Positions 33,111 through 45,800 of a stretch of DNA of 64,000 nt are shown here, piece after piece. Every line of letters starts with the position of its first letter. The stretch's first letter is position 1. The translations under genes and the position numbers were made by a program. The DNA comes from Heligmosomoides polygyrus polygyrus (Eukaryota > Nematoda > Chromadorea > Rhabditida > Heligmosomidae): the NCBI GenBank assembly GCA_947396885.1, contig OX377204.1:3472001-3536000 (forward strand). Direction: 5' to 3'. The notes beneath the pieces were generated by a model that was not told the origin of the DNA, did no database searches, and saw nothing but the letters and a program-made list of their open reading frames with translations.

Positions 33111-33537
33111 ATGGTTATCGTTCGTACAGTTGCAGCAGGCCCTTATTTTCTACCGTGGGGCAGAGGAATGGTGTCACTCTCTTTCGCTCTGGTGTTTCTG
33201 CCGTGTCTGTCATACGCTTGGGTGGTAGCTGGATACGTCGATGTTCACCCAGGACTCTTCTCTACACCCACAGATTACGTGTTCAACGAAGAAGAAGTGG
33301 CCATTCCTTGTCATGGAGAAGATTGTTCCTCACTGGCTTTTGTAAGATGCTGCTGATGTGACAAGCGCTTGTGTTTTACAGATTCAGATTGTTCCACAGA
33401 TTTGTCCCATACTGTTAACTAAAACGGTACAGCAAGACAGAACCTTTTGTTACCAGAGAAATGATATGGTGCAGATAGACACTGTTCAAAAACTTGCACA
33501 TATGAAGGCACAAATAGACAGCCTTCTTGATTTGTAG
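33111..33537 (+). CDS. Small probable secreted protein of unknown function, two exons
   Basis: Exon 1 runs 33111-33341 and exon 2 33382-33537 (TAG), giving 128 residues. The 40-nt intron has a GTAAGA donor and the acceptor GTGTTTTACAG, in phase 0. From the second Met (33168) the protein begins MVSLSFALVFLPCLSYAW, a convincing signal peptide; the first Met (33111) would place it about 20 residues in. The mature part reads VDVHPGLFSTPTDYVF, then IPCHGEDCSS, IQIVPQICPIL and TFCYQRND, and ends KLAHMKAQIDSLLDL, a possible amphipathic helix. Four cysteines follow the putative signal cleavage. A possible trans-splice or intron acceptor, CGTGGGGCAG, precedes the second Met, which favours it as the start. 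I do not recognise the family. It lies between the inverted duplication and a foldback MITE with no host gene adjacent. Confidence 0.55.
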
Positions 33538-34042
33538 ACATTGATGGTCCAAAACTGACTCCTGTGAACGTGAGAAAGCGCAATAGCAACAAACTATTAG
33601 GTTGTCCCATAAGTCCCGCCGTTTTTTTCAACGATTCACTGCAGATTCCGCCAGCGGCCTCTTGCATAGCGCTGTATAGCTTTCGAAAGAGAATGATTTG
33701 CTCTATCACAGCATGTATTGCATTTCTTTTTTCATCAAAATTTGTCAATTTTTAGGTCGTTGAAGTGAAAAGTGAAAAAGTGAAAAGTAGCCATTTGCGC
33801 ACTTGTTCTCTCCGCTTAGGTTTGTAATTTTTTGTGCAGTTTTTTTTATAGCACTTGGAAGACAATGTTCTGTTCTACAAGAATATGTGTTGGTCCTATT
33901 TTCTCACATGTCCTTTACTGATTTTACTTACTTACTTTGATACTTTGATGGTCCTTTGTCGGCTGGAGGTCTTCTCAGCGGGACCACAACTCTTCCAGAC
34001 CGCTCGATCTCTGGCTGCTTGCATCCAGTGAGGCAGACCCCG

Positions 34043-36166
34043 CTATCTGAAAGATCTTGAGAATGAGTCTGCCCATCGCGTTGGCGGTGGTCTCTTATGG
34101 TCTCTCGGGAGCCATTCTGTGACACGGAGACTCCATCTATCGTCCTTTCGTCGAAGCAGGTGTCCGGCCCAGCGATATTTGGACTTCTTCATGTACTGCA
34201 GCGGGTCTGCTAATAACGACTTCTCCCGTAGCTCCGAGCTTCGTACGCCTTCTTGCCATTGCTGACAAAGGCTTGTCCTTAGAAGACATCTCTCCAGTGC
34301 ACGATGCGTAGTTTGCATCGCTCTGGCGATTGTCTTGTTGTCGGGCCAGGTTTCCGTCGCGTAGCACATCGCAGGCAGTACAGAGGCGTTGAATATCGAG
34401 GCCCTGAGGCCGGGATCCTTGACCTGATTGGTGACTTCGCGAATCGAACTAAAGGTTGCCCATGCTGCGCGTCTCCTGCGGGCGATTTTAGGAGCGAGGT
34501 CGTTATCCATGTTCAGCTCTCTTCCCAGATAGACGTAGGAGTCGACCTGTTGAAGAGCGACTCCATTTAACCTTACGAGTCCCGTGTCACACCACTGGTT
34601 GACCATAAATTGTGTTTTGGACATATTCATGTCCAATCCAATCTTCATACCTGCCACATTGAGCTCGTTCAGCATTTCCTCGACTTCTGCCGTGCCGGTA
34701 GAGATGAGAACAATATCGTCGGCGAAGCGAAGGTTGCTGATTCGTTTACCGTCGACAAGGTAGCCTTTATCGTCCCAGTTCAAATCTTTCATGGCATCCT
34801 GGAGTGCCGCTGTAAATAGCTTGGGAGAAATCGTGTCTCCCTGCCGTACTCCTTTCCCGATAGGAATTTGAAGCTTTCGATCGAACAGCTGGATGGTAGT
34901 CGATGTGTTCGAGAAGCATTCGTCGAGAAGTCGGATGTAGGGCGACGGTATACCAGCGTGCACAAGTGCGTTCAAAACGGCGTTGATTTCCACAGAGTCG
35001 AACGCTTTCCGGTAATCCATGAAGACAAGGACAAGTGGGAGGTGGTATTCGCGGCTCCTCTCGATGAGCTGTGAGACAGTCTGAATATGGTCCATGCAGG
35101 AAAAATCCTTGCGAAACCCTGCTTGCTCCACTGGCTGATATTCATCCAAACTACGCTCCATGCGGTTAAGCAGTATCTTGGTGATGATTTTGCACGCAAC
35201 CGAGAGAAGACTGATGGGTCGATAGTTGTTGATATCCTCCTGCTGCCCTTTTTTGAAGATTAAAACTGTTTTCGACTCCTTCCATGAGTCCGGAATCCTA
35301 CCAAGCCGAAGGTAGTGGTTGAAGTGCTTGGCAAGAAGTGAGCAGAGGGCACTGCCACCCGCACGAAGAAGATTAACAGAAATGCCGTCCGGTTCGGGAG
35401 CAGTGCCCGGCTTCATCCTTCTGATGGCATGAGCAACTTCTGATTCCAGAATGGGAGGTACTTCCTCAGCTGGTGGCATCAAGCATTTCGGGACAGTGAC
35501 GGAAAAACGGAACAGATCTGTGTAGAATTCTTGAACGATGGCCTCCATCGCTCTTCGAGACGTTTGCGTTGTTCCATCCTTATCCACAAGAGCTGACATT
35601 ATTGCCTTCTGATCGCAGAAATCTCGTTTGCAGCGCTTTATGCTTGAACCTTTCCCAGCCGCTTCTAACAGCTTCAATCTTCTGTAGGCTTGAATGGACT
35701 CCTTCACTGCAATTCGACAGGCCTTCGAGATGGTGACTTTTTCCAAATGGGAAGCATTAGGATCCAGTTTAACAGCTCTTCTTTGCTCCAAGAGTTTAAT
35801 CGCATGTGCGTTGAGTCTTGAAGCAGACGGTGATGTGGCTTCGCAAGAGCTGCTAGCACATTTCAACAGTCCTTTGAAGAGAAGGTCGTAGTCTTCCGAT
35901 GGATCTTCAATAAGATTGCAATCATACGACTTTATCGCATATTCCAACTCCTCAGACTTGAATGTGGGAATCCTCACCGGTGCCGGTTTATGAGTGTCAC
36001 GCTTGAACATCCTCTTTTTGAGAGTCAGCTTCGCACGGACAAGACGGTGATCCGAGCCGGTGTCAAATGAAGGCAGCACGGAGACGTCGAACAGATTCCA
36101 GCGTCTGTTTGTAAGAACATGGTCGATCTCCGAACGTGTTTCTCCATTTGGCTTTCCCAGGTCCAT
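34043..36166 (-). pseudogene. RTE endonuclease/reverse transcriptase, main open segment, 707 aa
   Basis: This is the retrotransposition protein that primes reverse transcription at nicked DNA. It begins inside the end of the apurinic-type endonuclease (SEIDHVLTNRRWNLFD, then GSDHRLVRAK). The reverse transcriptase follows: IPDSWKESKTVLIFKKG, NNYRPISLLSVACK, the metal-binding FMDYRKAFDS, VRQGDTISPKLF and FADDIVLIS. A C-terminal region with YVYLGRELNMDNDLAP and RWAGHLLRRKDDRW comes last. Catalytic Asp residues are intact. It is broken from the rest of the endonuclease by a one-base loss near 36150, and the last residues are frame-shifted. It is probably dead but young. Confidence 0.88.
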
Positions 36167-36976
36167 CGTCGGTTTGAAGGCTTCTTAAACATAGAATTTC
36201 CATGGTAGAGACGGCACGCGGATAGGAAGTCTATCAGGCGCTCTCCGTTTTCGTTCCTTGAGGAAGTTCCATGTGGTCCTAGCCTCCATTCGTAGTGATC
36301 ATTCGTACCGACGATGGCGTTAAAGTCGCCAACGACAACTTTGTAGTAGCTCTTCTCGTCGTTGATAGTCCTTTCAAACAGCTTGTAGAATTCCTCCTTT
36401 TGTTCATCTGTGGCCGCAGATGTTGGAGCATATCCATTTATGATGGAGATGGTTCCTTGATCTTTGGTTTCCAGACGAAGAACATCTGATGATCTTATAA
36501 GAGTCTACTAGGTGGTGCACTGTCGAATTGACGAGAAATCCAACTCCGCCAATATTCTTTCTATCCACCTTTGCTCCGATAATGAGAAGTTCGTTGTGGT
36601 CGGTCCTTCTTATGGTTTCCGTTCTGCCTTTCGTTTCCTGCAGGGCGATAACGTCGTATTTGATGTTACGGCTTCTGTAAAGCAGTGTCCGAAGATCCTG
36701 CTCAGATGCGATCGAACGACAGTTATAACTGCAGACGAATAGGCAGTTTCCGTGTCGTGGTGGGAGGGAGTTTCCGGTAGTCCGATTCCAATGACGTCCT
36801 GATAGTTTAACTCCGAGATTAGATGGCCCCTCGCCGGAGGTGGATGCAACCGGCGTCGTAGAAGTCCACCTCCGCCCCGCGGAGGACTGGGGCGCGGGTT
36901 TAGTTGTTTGAGCCGTAGCGGTGGTCTGGTTACTCATATGTTCCTGGCCAGGGATACAGGAGAGCCGCCCATACAC
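36166..36976 (-). pseudogene. RTE endonuclease N-terminal part, frame-shifted
   Basis: It opens with a Ser/Thr-rich leader and the endonuclease start NCLFVCSYNCRSIASEQDL and DVIALQETKG. Near 36490 the frame shifts, and the missing part continues in another frame as TDEQKEEFYKLFER, VVVGDFNAIVG and NENGERLIDF. The GDFNA and QETKG motifs are the expected active-site blocks of this endonuclease family. Confidence 0.82.
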
Positions 36977-38715
36977 GACAAAGCGTCGCGTACTGCGTGA
37001 CCGTTTGTGCCGTTAGGGCCTCTACAGAGTCTCGCGGCAGCACCCCGAGAACTCGTCCATATTACTCCGGTAGCAGTGGGACCCACGCTGCCACTGTGGT
37101 GGAAACCGCTGCGCGGACGAGTTGTCGCGGAGCCGCCGCACGTAAAGGTCCCCGAGGGTTGCCGCAGTTCACGGCGGCTCTCACCCGCAGCGCCAGGAGC
37201 TGCGGGTGAGACCCGCCGGAGGGCGTGATAGAAGGGTGTCCATTATGGTCCATCTATTCTAAACATTTTTAAAACGAATTTACATGCTAGGGATAAAGTG
37301 GGTTGGTGCATAACTTCTGTTCATAAAGGAGCTTGACAACCAACAACATAACCACCGGTAGTGTCGACAAATGGAGGTGTATGGAATCCTGCACTCAAAA
37401 CATAACGCAAAAAAAAACTTTAGCACAATATTAGGTGACCTTAATTGCACTGAAAATTTCCGTGGCCTTCCAGTCACAAGTTACTCTGAGGTTTAGGGAA
37501 AACCTTGCACAGAGTATCCCACCATATGAGCTATAACTGCATCGGACAGACTTCCCGGAGTCAACAAGGCATCGGGGGGGGGGGGGGGGGAATGCTGTCA
37601 TCACATTATCTTCGAGCTGCTTGTCAAGCGAGGAAATTTTAGTGAGGGTAGATCGACAAAAGTGAAAGCAAGCGCAAAATGGCACAGAACTGTTGAGTTA
37701 TAAGAAGTGTTCTATTAGATTTTAGTGCTTAGATTCAAGAACTCCTAACTTAACTTAGAAAACGCTTCTTCACAAAAGAAAAAGCGTTTTCCTTACGACA
37801 TCTTTCACATTCCCAGAGGTCGCAACTGCCGGCAAAAGTACGCAGTATTGCGTACAGTAACCCTCGCAGAGTCGCACCACCCGCCGTTGTCATGGCGGGT
37901 CCGCGGCACCCGCAAGACTCTGCTGCCGGCCTTAGCCATCACAAAGTGATGTTCACCCCTTCACCGCGGTGAGGTGGCACATGAAAGGGTTACTGATTAG
38001 GCCATCAAATTGGGACGTCCGACTTTTCCGCCCGAATTTTTACCAAAACTCCGGTTTTGTGGTTGGACTTTTTTGCTTGGTGTTATATGTCGTTTGGAAG
38101 AGGATGTCTTGCTCAGTAAAAATTTGTGTCGCGTTTATTGGCTCACGCTGATTTCTGTCGAATATCAACAACTGAAGAAGGAGAGTTGTTGGTGAAGACG
38201 ATTTTTCTCTTTTTGGCATTTTGTTGATATTCAATAGAAATCAATAAGCACCACATATATTCTTATAGAGCAAGACATTCTCTTTCGAATGACGTATAAC
38301 ACCAACCCAAAAAGTCCATCCACAGAGCAGGAGCTGTCGGCAAAAATAACCAACCTCCTTCGGACGTCCCAATTTGATGACCTAAAAATCAATAAAGGAC
38401 AAATGAGCAAATAGCACTAACACATATTCTTGTAGTACAGAACCTTGTCTTCCAAATGCTATAAAAAACTGCGCAAAAAACTGCAAACCTAAGCGGAGAG
38501 AACAAGTGCGCAAATGGCTACTTTTTCACTTTTCACTTTTCACTTCAACGACCTAAAAATTGACAAATTTCATGATGAAAAAAGAAACGCAATAAATGCT
38601 CTGATAGAGCAAATCATTCTCTTTCAAAAGCTATGCAGCGCTATGCAGGAGACCGCCGGCGAAATCTGCAGTGAATCGTTGAAAAAAAACGGCGAAGACT
38701 TATGGGACAACCTAA

Positions 38716-39538
38716 TAATATGTGCAGAAATATCGGCAGCATGTGGACTCGAACTCAAAACACTGCCGGAGTACTCCTATTAGGCCGCACTCCTACCTAG
38801 TGCGCCGCCGAGGGACATCTCATGAGATGTCGTGGCAGTTGCGCGCACCCTTTCAGACATTTTCGCTCTTTAAAAAAGCGTTCAGCAAAAACTATTTGTG
38901 GTGCTGGACCTCGCTCACAGGGTCCTACATCCTCTCAAAATAGCATCGCAAAAGCTCACCCTCGAGTTGGGAACCTTTTCTTTGTTAGAAGAGTGTCCAA
39001 CTCGACGTGAAAATGGTATAAATCCCTACAGTTTCCTAGCCCACCCTATTAGAAACTCAGCGGACCTGATAAAAGAAATCTCAAGATTTGCAACAGAACT
39101 GAAGTAGATCTTTATTATGAAAGATCAGAGCATCCAGTAGAGCCAACAAAACTGCAAAATCTATAAGGCACAAGTCAACGAGCGAAGGCGTTCTAGTGAG
39201 CAAACGAACAGGTGACGACGATCTAGTGTTAGTGAGGCGATGACGCATTTAAAAGCGCTTGCAGATCACAGAGTAAGGCAATCGGGAATATCACACAATA
39301 TTCTAGTGGAGCAGGAGGAGGTTCGGCATAGCCGGAAACGCCAAAAACACTACATTCGGTCAAAAACCAAGTGTTTCAAACCCTTTGAGTATATATGAAC
39401 AACGGGAGAACGAATGAGAATGAGGTACAAGTAAGGCTTCTATTCAACCCAACAACCATAATGGCACAGAGTATGCTGACTGCTATAAAGCTTGGAAAGG
39501 TAACAACGTGCAAACATCGCAAAACCTACTCGAGTCCA
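38716..39538. other. Spacer downstream of iRhom stop
   Basis: The stretch 38738-38815 reads on the minus strand as a tRNA-like head (TAGGTAGGAGTGCGG, then GAGTTCGAGTCC), possibly a second SINE type. No gene is supported. The iRhom 3' UTR would lie toward 39100-39538. Confidence 0.4.
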
Positions 39539-39874
39539 TTAGATCGGAAGCCACTGCGAAAGCTTGTGGCCCGTATTGTCGCAGAAGTGATTGGAACCGG
39601 TGAAGTATCTGATGTTGATGCAGTTGAAGTACTGACACCACGGACAGTTCACGTCGATTCCATTGAAGTAGACGTAGCCAAGCAGGAAGTACAGGATCAC
39701 GGACGACACCAACGCCGTCACAATGGCCAGCTGAAAAGCGTTCGTAGAGCAGATCGTGTAGCGAGTCAAACTGTTTATTATGGCGCTTAAAACCCACATG
39801 TCTTCTCGACAGACTCGAACGGCATCCTCGCCTTGACTTCTCCTGCGACTCGAAGTTCAAGTAGGGGAAAGTCA
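39539..39874 (-). CDS. iRhom terminal exons
   Basis: Exon 39874-39798 reads [16 protein letters not shown] and ends SLSRRH. A 67-nt intron (GTGGGT to CTTTTCAG) leads to 39730-39539, reading [20 protein letters not shown] and [14 protein letters not shown], then [17 protein letters not shown] and TAA. This is the last transmembrane helix plus the short lumenal Cys-containing tail of the family. Confidence 0.9.
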
Positions 39875-42800
39875 CTGTAATGGCCTTGAAATCATTAAAT
39901 CGATGCTTGAAAACCTAACTGAAAACCAACACGCATATTGAGGAATATCCGCTAGCTATCTTCGAAGGACAAATGGCACTATTGTACTTTCACGACCCCC
40001 GGTTGAGGACAGATCGAACAAATTTCTGCCCAAGCCTTGCCCAGGAACGTTATTTGAGGTGCTAATCACGAATCACGCTTGGTGCGAAGGAGACCAGATC
40101 AACATTGATGGCTCTCCTTTGACGGAAACAACATCCTACGTGTACCTGAGCTGTTCCATCAACATGGACAACGATATGAAGGAAGAACTATTAAGAAGGA
40201 GGAAGGCTGCGTGGTCGGCCTATGGGCCTCTTAAAGAGGCCACCGACCAACTCTCGGATCCCGATCTACGCACCCACCTGTTCGATTCGACAGTTCTCCC
40301 AGCGCTCTGCTACGCCGCCGAAACGTAGGCTGACACTGCGTCCACGTCAAAGTCCTTGCGTATTACTCACAGAGCGCTCGAAAGATGTCTTCTCAAGTTT
40401 AGCCGGTTATCACAACACCGAGCTGGCCTTCACAGTTCCGATTTACGCATGATGTCACGACTAAGAGACCCGGCGAAATACGCATCGAAGATGAAGCATC
40501 GATGGGCCGCTCATATCATGCGAAGTACGGACGACCGCTGGACAAGAAGAACAGCGGAGTGGATTCCAAGAGGGTGCAAGCGTTCTCGAGGAAGACCTCC
40601 AACGAGATGGTCAGATGTGTTCGTCGAAAATGTCGAAAGGCAGCGTTTGTTGCCAAATTATAATTCAAAATCGGTTGACGGTCGTAGTCGTCGTTCCAAT
40701 CGAGCAGTACGAACATCGTGGATGACGATTGCGAGAAAAAGAAACGAATAACGATTGCGTTGGGGCCCGCGCGACCAGTGAGGACGAGCCGTCTAAGTAT
40801 CTAAGTAAGTAAGTATCACGAATCTGACATCCGTTTTTGGTATAAAGCTGAGTACGGTACAGCAAAATAAGCACCATGGCTCTACAGGCACTGTTCCGCG
40901 ACTGCAGCCAAGAAGAGCTTCGCGTCGTCAAGTTGAAGGACGTCTTTAAGAAGCTGGACATGGACGCAGCCGATTTCCAGGAATGGCTTATGGTTAGAAG
41001 GATGGACTTGCTTGCAACGGCTGCATGCTCTAGTTGTAACGACTCCACGCAGATATACCAACCTGCGGGTATATGGAGATGGTACAGAAGGACATGCCGA
41101 CTCGACCCTCGATACTCAATGTATCTCCAGCAGCGGGATTGATCAACGCTTATACCCGCGGGCATGGAGTGTAGGAGATAGACGCACCCACGACGAGGCA
41201 TTCATAATGAATCTCACCCGCCATATCGTAGGCATATCAGTGGGTAGAGAATACTCGACGATTGTCGTTGGTATATCTGATACCCGCCAGGATTCCCACC
41301 CATTGACAAAATTGTGCTCCAGTGAGATCAGAAGATTACCTTACGGTATCTCTACCTATACCTACTGTTTCATGAATCCAATTCCAGGAATCCATTCTGA
41401 AGCGTTCGTTACCCGTACCTACCGTGACGACAAGTCGTCCCAGAAGATTCGGCGACCGCGGGCAAATTCTTCGGGCCCTCTTCTTCCGCGTGCTCTCCTC
41501 GCCTGACTTTCAGGTGATGAGTCAACCGGGATTTGTCATTGCGCGTTTCAGTTCGGGTTTTGGCGATCCGGTGAGCTTCGCATTGGCTTCTAGAGGGGGC
41601 TTTGCATGCTGCACGTGTCTGCCTCCTGGTTTCAGTCTCAGGAGGATTCTTTTCCTTCGTTTCTCTCTTGCCCGTACCCTTTGTAAGTTGATGTGTACAC
41701 ATGTTCTCATTTCTCATGTTTCTCACGTATCTTTTTGTGTGCTCATCGTGCTGTAGTGTTGTAATCCGTTATTGTGTTACTATCACACCTTGTTATTCTT
41801 TATATATTCTGTTGTTATGTTAACCTCTGTTCTTATATCCGGTATTTACTCTTGGTTTGCTCTGCATTGCCTTGCCATGTATGGATTAGTTCTCATCCAA
41901 AGTGGGTCTCTTCTTGCCATGTCAGTAGTATTTGGGTTTTTGCTGCTCACTTAGCCAGTTTCAGGGTTTCATATAGCTTCGGTTCTGTTCATATGAAGTC
42001 ATGCTATTTGCCTTATTGTGTTTCGCGTAGTTATTCTCACATTTATCCATGTTTAACATCGCATATCATTACATTGTTTTATCATCGATGCTTTAGTTCG
42101 TTACTCGTTATTCGTGTACGTGTTATTTGTGTGTATTGAAGATAAAGGTTTAATTACCCAAGTTTGTGATGATCTTCATCGCGTGAGGTCGCAGTATCTA
42201 TCCAAATTCCGCGTGGCAGTGCTTACTGTGTTGATTGGATATCATTTCATACCGTAACCTACCGCAATCGGCCGAAATTCAAAAACCGATGTCAGGTTTG
42301 TGATCGGCACCCCATCGACTTACAACAACGCCTTTTACACAAATGTTTGAAGGTGTAGTGCACATAATACAAAAAGCGTTTACAAGACTGTGACACGACG
42401 TCGTGTCACACCGTCGTCAACGTGTTAATCCATTTCCCTCTGCTAGGTAGGAAAAAGGTTAACATGGCTCCACAAACCCAGTCCAACAGCGTAAAGAAGG
42501 AGTTTACTGCAAAAATAAATAAAAAAAATGCAGATAAATGAACGATAGACACTGACAAGGAACCAATTGAAAGGAAGCACGTGTTCGAATTTTCGCTCGG
42601 AATGCTCTCAGCAATTTATTGACCCCAAAAACCCTGCCTTCACTCTGTTTCACATCAATGCCAATCTAATAAACGATTGCGGAGTTGAACTAACCCACGA
42701 AGCAGTTAAGCAGACTAAATCGATGAGATAATCAACCTGAATCGCTCACCAATGGCAATCAATAACCCGAAGACGAATCCGAACAGATGCGCCCAGTTGT

Positions 42801-45800
42801 CGATCCACGGAAGTAGGCCCGAAAGAAACAGCACGAACACCGTCAGCATATGCTTCGCGAGTTCACGCTGAGGTCTCACGATGATACGCCTGAAATGCAA
42901 GCACTGACGTGTGAAAGGAACGAGTGTTAATAACTGGACAACCAAGGAGGAACGTTTAGATCAGTCGTGAACTAAAGCGTACACGAACCTATGGTGGTGC
43001 AAGTCGACAACTAGAGCCGCCATTATTCCCAGATGACTGCCGGATGGACCAACTTCCGGCTGTAATAAGGAAAGATCTACAGGGAGTGAATTATATAAGA
43101 CAACAGTACAGCAACCCTAAAAATGGATATACTGCCGTGTAGACCTTTGGAGCTTATCTTTGGAAGCACTAACGTCAAAATCTTTCTACGGCTGGTAGAG
43201 TGAGATCTAATTCTGATTTTTCAAAAAATGATTGTATGAATTTACGCCTCTGCCTTTGCCGAACCCTTTAGTTTGACCTATAAATTTAAATGCCCAGGAT
43301 CATCTACAACATTTGCAACATCCTGAGCCAATAGTTGTGCTTTGAGAACAATCAAAAATAGGGGGAGCCGAATAACTTTCCGTGTTTGGAGGCGCCACAC
43401 ACACCTATACAGATCACCGTGGAAGCAAATTGAATGTGTATTTGACCTCTACAATGATCTCCAGTGACCTGTCTATTAAAGACTCAGTGTTTTACGCTTC
43501 CCAAACAAGACTAGAACCTATTCGTCGATCCCGATAAGATAAAAGGCTTAGTTGGAAAGGATAGGATCTGAGCTAAGAAATTTCGAACTGTCAAGAAATA
43601 AATGAGCGTTTTGCATTTGTTATTATTTGAGTACATTTTTCCAATAAAGTATGTTTTATACCTTGTAGTGTTATATACCATTGGGAGTCCAATTTCATGC
43701 ACTCTTTAACCATGTCTTCGAGTTTTGTATAGAACATAATTTTCCCCAAATTCAAGCTAACAAAAATTCACCACAATTTTAAGCTTTGCCGTTTTAGATG
43801 TCTGAACGCAGTTCTAGCCAATTTTTTTCTTTAAAAAAAAACTTGGTCGCTGTGCGGCTGAAACGGCCGTAACTTCACCGATGCATTTGGAGAGAATTTT
43901 GCTAAGGGACGCACAATTCGGCACTGATTCGAAAGGTATCGATCAGGAGATAAAACTCTCGAAGATGAAGACCGAGGTAGGCCGCCACCACTCCTCACTC
44001 AAAGTCGTGGTGGAGGCAGATCCGCGTCAAACTGTGAGAGAGCTAGCGCAGCGTTTCGGCGTTCACGGCAGCTCTATCGGTCGTCACTTAAAAGCGATCG
44101 AAAAAAAGAAATGGTATAAATGAACCTCGCACGAACTGACCGTCGGGCAGATGGTGAAGCACCACGATACCTGTGTTTCGTTAAGGCTGTGCAATCTAAG
44201 GGAGCCTTTTTGAGCAGGATCGTGACATGCGACGAAAAACGGATCCTTTGTGACAATCGTCGTCGCTCTGCACAATGGCTGGACAAGAATGAGAGTTCCA
44301 ATGAGATGACGAAACCAAGTCTCCATCCAAAGAAGACCATGATGACCGTATGGTGGACAATGGTTGGTACAGTTCACTGCTAGTTCTTGGAGACTGGAGT
44401 GACTACAGCGGAGAAGTACTGTGCCGAAACTGAAGTGACGCACCAGAAGTTGATTGAAAAACAGCCGGCTTTGGTCAATTAAAGAGGCCCAATCCTACCG
44501 CACGGCAAAGTTTCACATATTGTTGTCCAGAAACTGGGTGAATTGGTATACGAAACTCTGCCACTCCAGCACATAGATCTGTCCCCTACCGATTAACATT
44601 TTTTCAAGCATTTAGATAGTCCTGTGAAGGATAAAAATTGAGCAACCAAGATGATGTCGAAAATGACTTCAACGCTTTCTGGCCTCCAGAACTCCGGATT
44701 TCTAGGCTACCGGCATAAATAAATTTGTTTCTTGTTGGCAAAAATGTGCAGATTCTAGCCGTCATTACTTTGATTGATAAAGTTCATTCTAAGCTAAGCT
44801 GAATTACGATAATTTGAATATTCGAGTTGCAAACGCTCATTTATTTCTTGACAACCTAATATTAGGTTATCCGGAAATTAATGAGCGTTTTCACCTCGAA
44901 TATTCAAATTATCATAACTCAGTTCAGAAAAAAAACTTTATCGATCAATACAATAACCGTTAGAAAAAAAGAAAAGAAGAAAAAATAAATCTTTGTCAAC
45001 GAGAAACAAGTTTAATAATGCCGGTGGCTAAGAATTTCTGATAATTTTTTTAAATTTAATAAGCATTGAAATTATCAGATATTGAATCAGTAAATTAATA
45101 ATTTACGCATCCAAAAATGTTATAGCACCTTCCTCCTTACTGATGAGCCACCGAGAGGGTGTTATAACAAAAAGGTTCGTCTGAAGATGGGTGGCGAAAC
45201 GAACCTTTTTGATAAAAGAAAAATGTGTAATTTTATTCACTACGCTTTGAATTTTCTTTAATAGAAATCCAGAGTTCTGGAGGCGATGAAAGCGTTGAAG
45301 GCATTTTTGGCGTCGTCTTTGTTTTTGAAGTATTTGTCCTTCAAGATGTTTTCCAAATGCTTGAAACAATGACATTCGGTAGGAGAAAGATCTGGTGAAT
45401 ATGCTGGATGTGGCAGGGTTTCGTGCCCCAATTCATCCAGTTTCTGAACAACAATCTTTGGAACGTGCGGACGCTCGTCCTCATACAGTAGGATTGTGCC
45501 TCTTCGATTTGACCAAAACCGATTGTTTTTCGAACAATTTCTGCTGCAGCACTTCAATTTCGGCACAGCACTTCTCCGCTGTGGTAGTCTCTCCAGTCTC
45601 CAAGAACTTGTAATGGACTATACCAGCCATTGTCCACCAAATGTTCACCATGGCCTTCTTTGTATGGAGACTTGGCTTCGGCATCTCCTTGGGACTCTCA
45701 TTCTTCTCCAACCATTGTGCAGAGCGACGACGATTGTCATGAAGGATTCCTTTTTCGTCTCATATTACGATCCTTTCCAAAAAGGGCTCTCTTAGACTTC

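Larger units (their letters stand above)
33924..37989 (-). mobile_element. RTE-type non-LTR retrotransposon, near full length
   Basis: It is flanked by a 9-bp duplication TTACTGATT (33915-33923 and 37990-37998). Its 3' end is the short repeat tail AAGTAAGTAAGTAA (minus strand), as is usual for RTE elements. The 4066 bp includes a 5' region of about 1 kb (37000-37989), endonuclease and reverse transcriptase. A G run at 37576-37590 is in the 5' region. Confidence 0.85.
33597..38715. mobile_element. Foldback mariner-type MITE (copy B), split by an RTE retrotransposon
   Basis: The pieces 33597-33923 and 37990-38715 match copy A (18249-19264) at its left third and right two thirds. The ends are TTAGGTTGTCCCATAAGTCC and complement, with TA on each side. 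The intervening 4.07 kb is an RTE element. Confidence 0.85.

Noticed and set aside
34304..35074. Plus-strand frames opposite the RTE reverse transcriptase
   Set aside because: They are antisense shadows of the retrotransposon reading frame.
39483..39875. 130-codon single frame through the iRhom terminal exons
   Set aside because: It is in frame with iRhom only before the 67-nt intron and runs through that intron and the wrong frame of the last exon.
41424..41756. 110-codon frame rich in Phe/Leu/Arg
   Set aside because: No splice support, no motif, and a T-rich composition continuing past the stop; probably repeat sequence.
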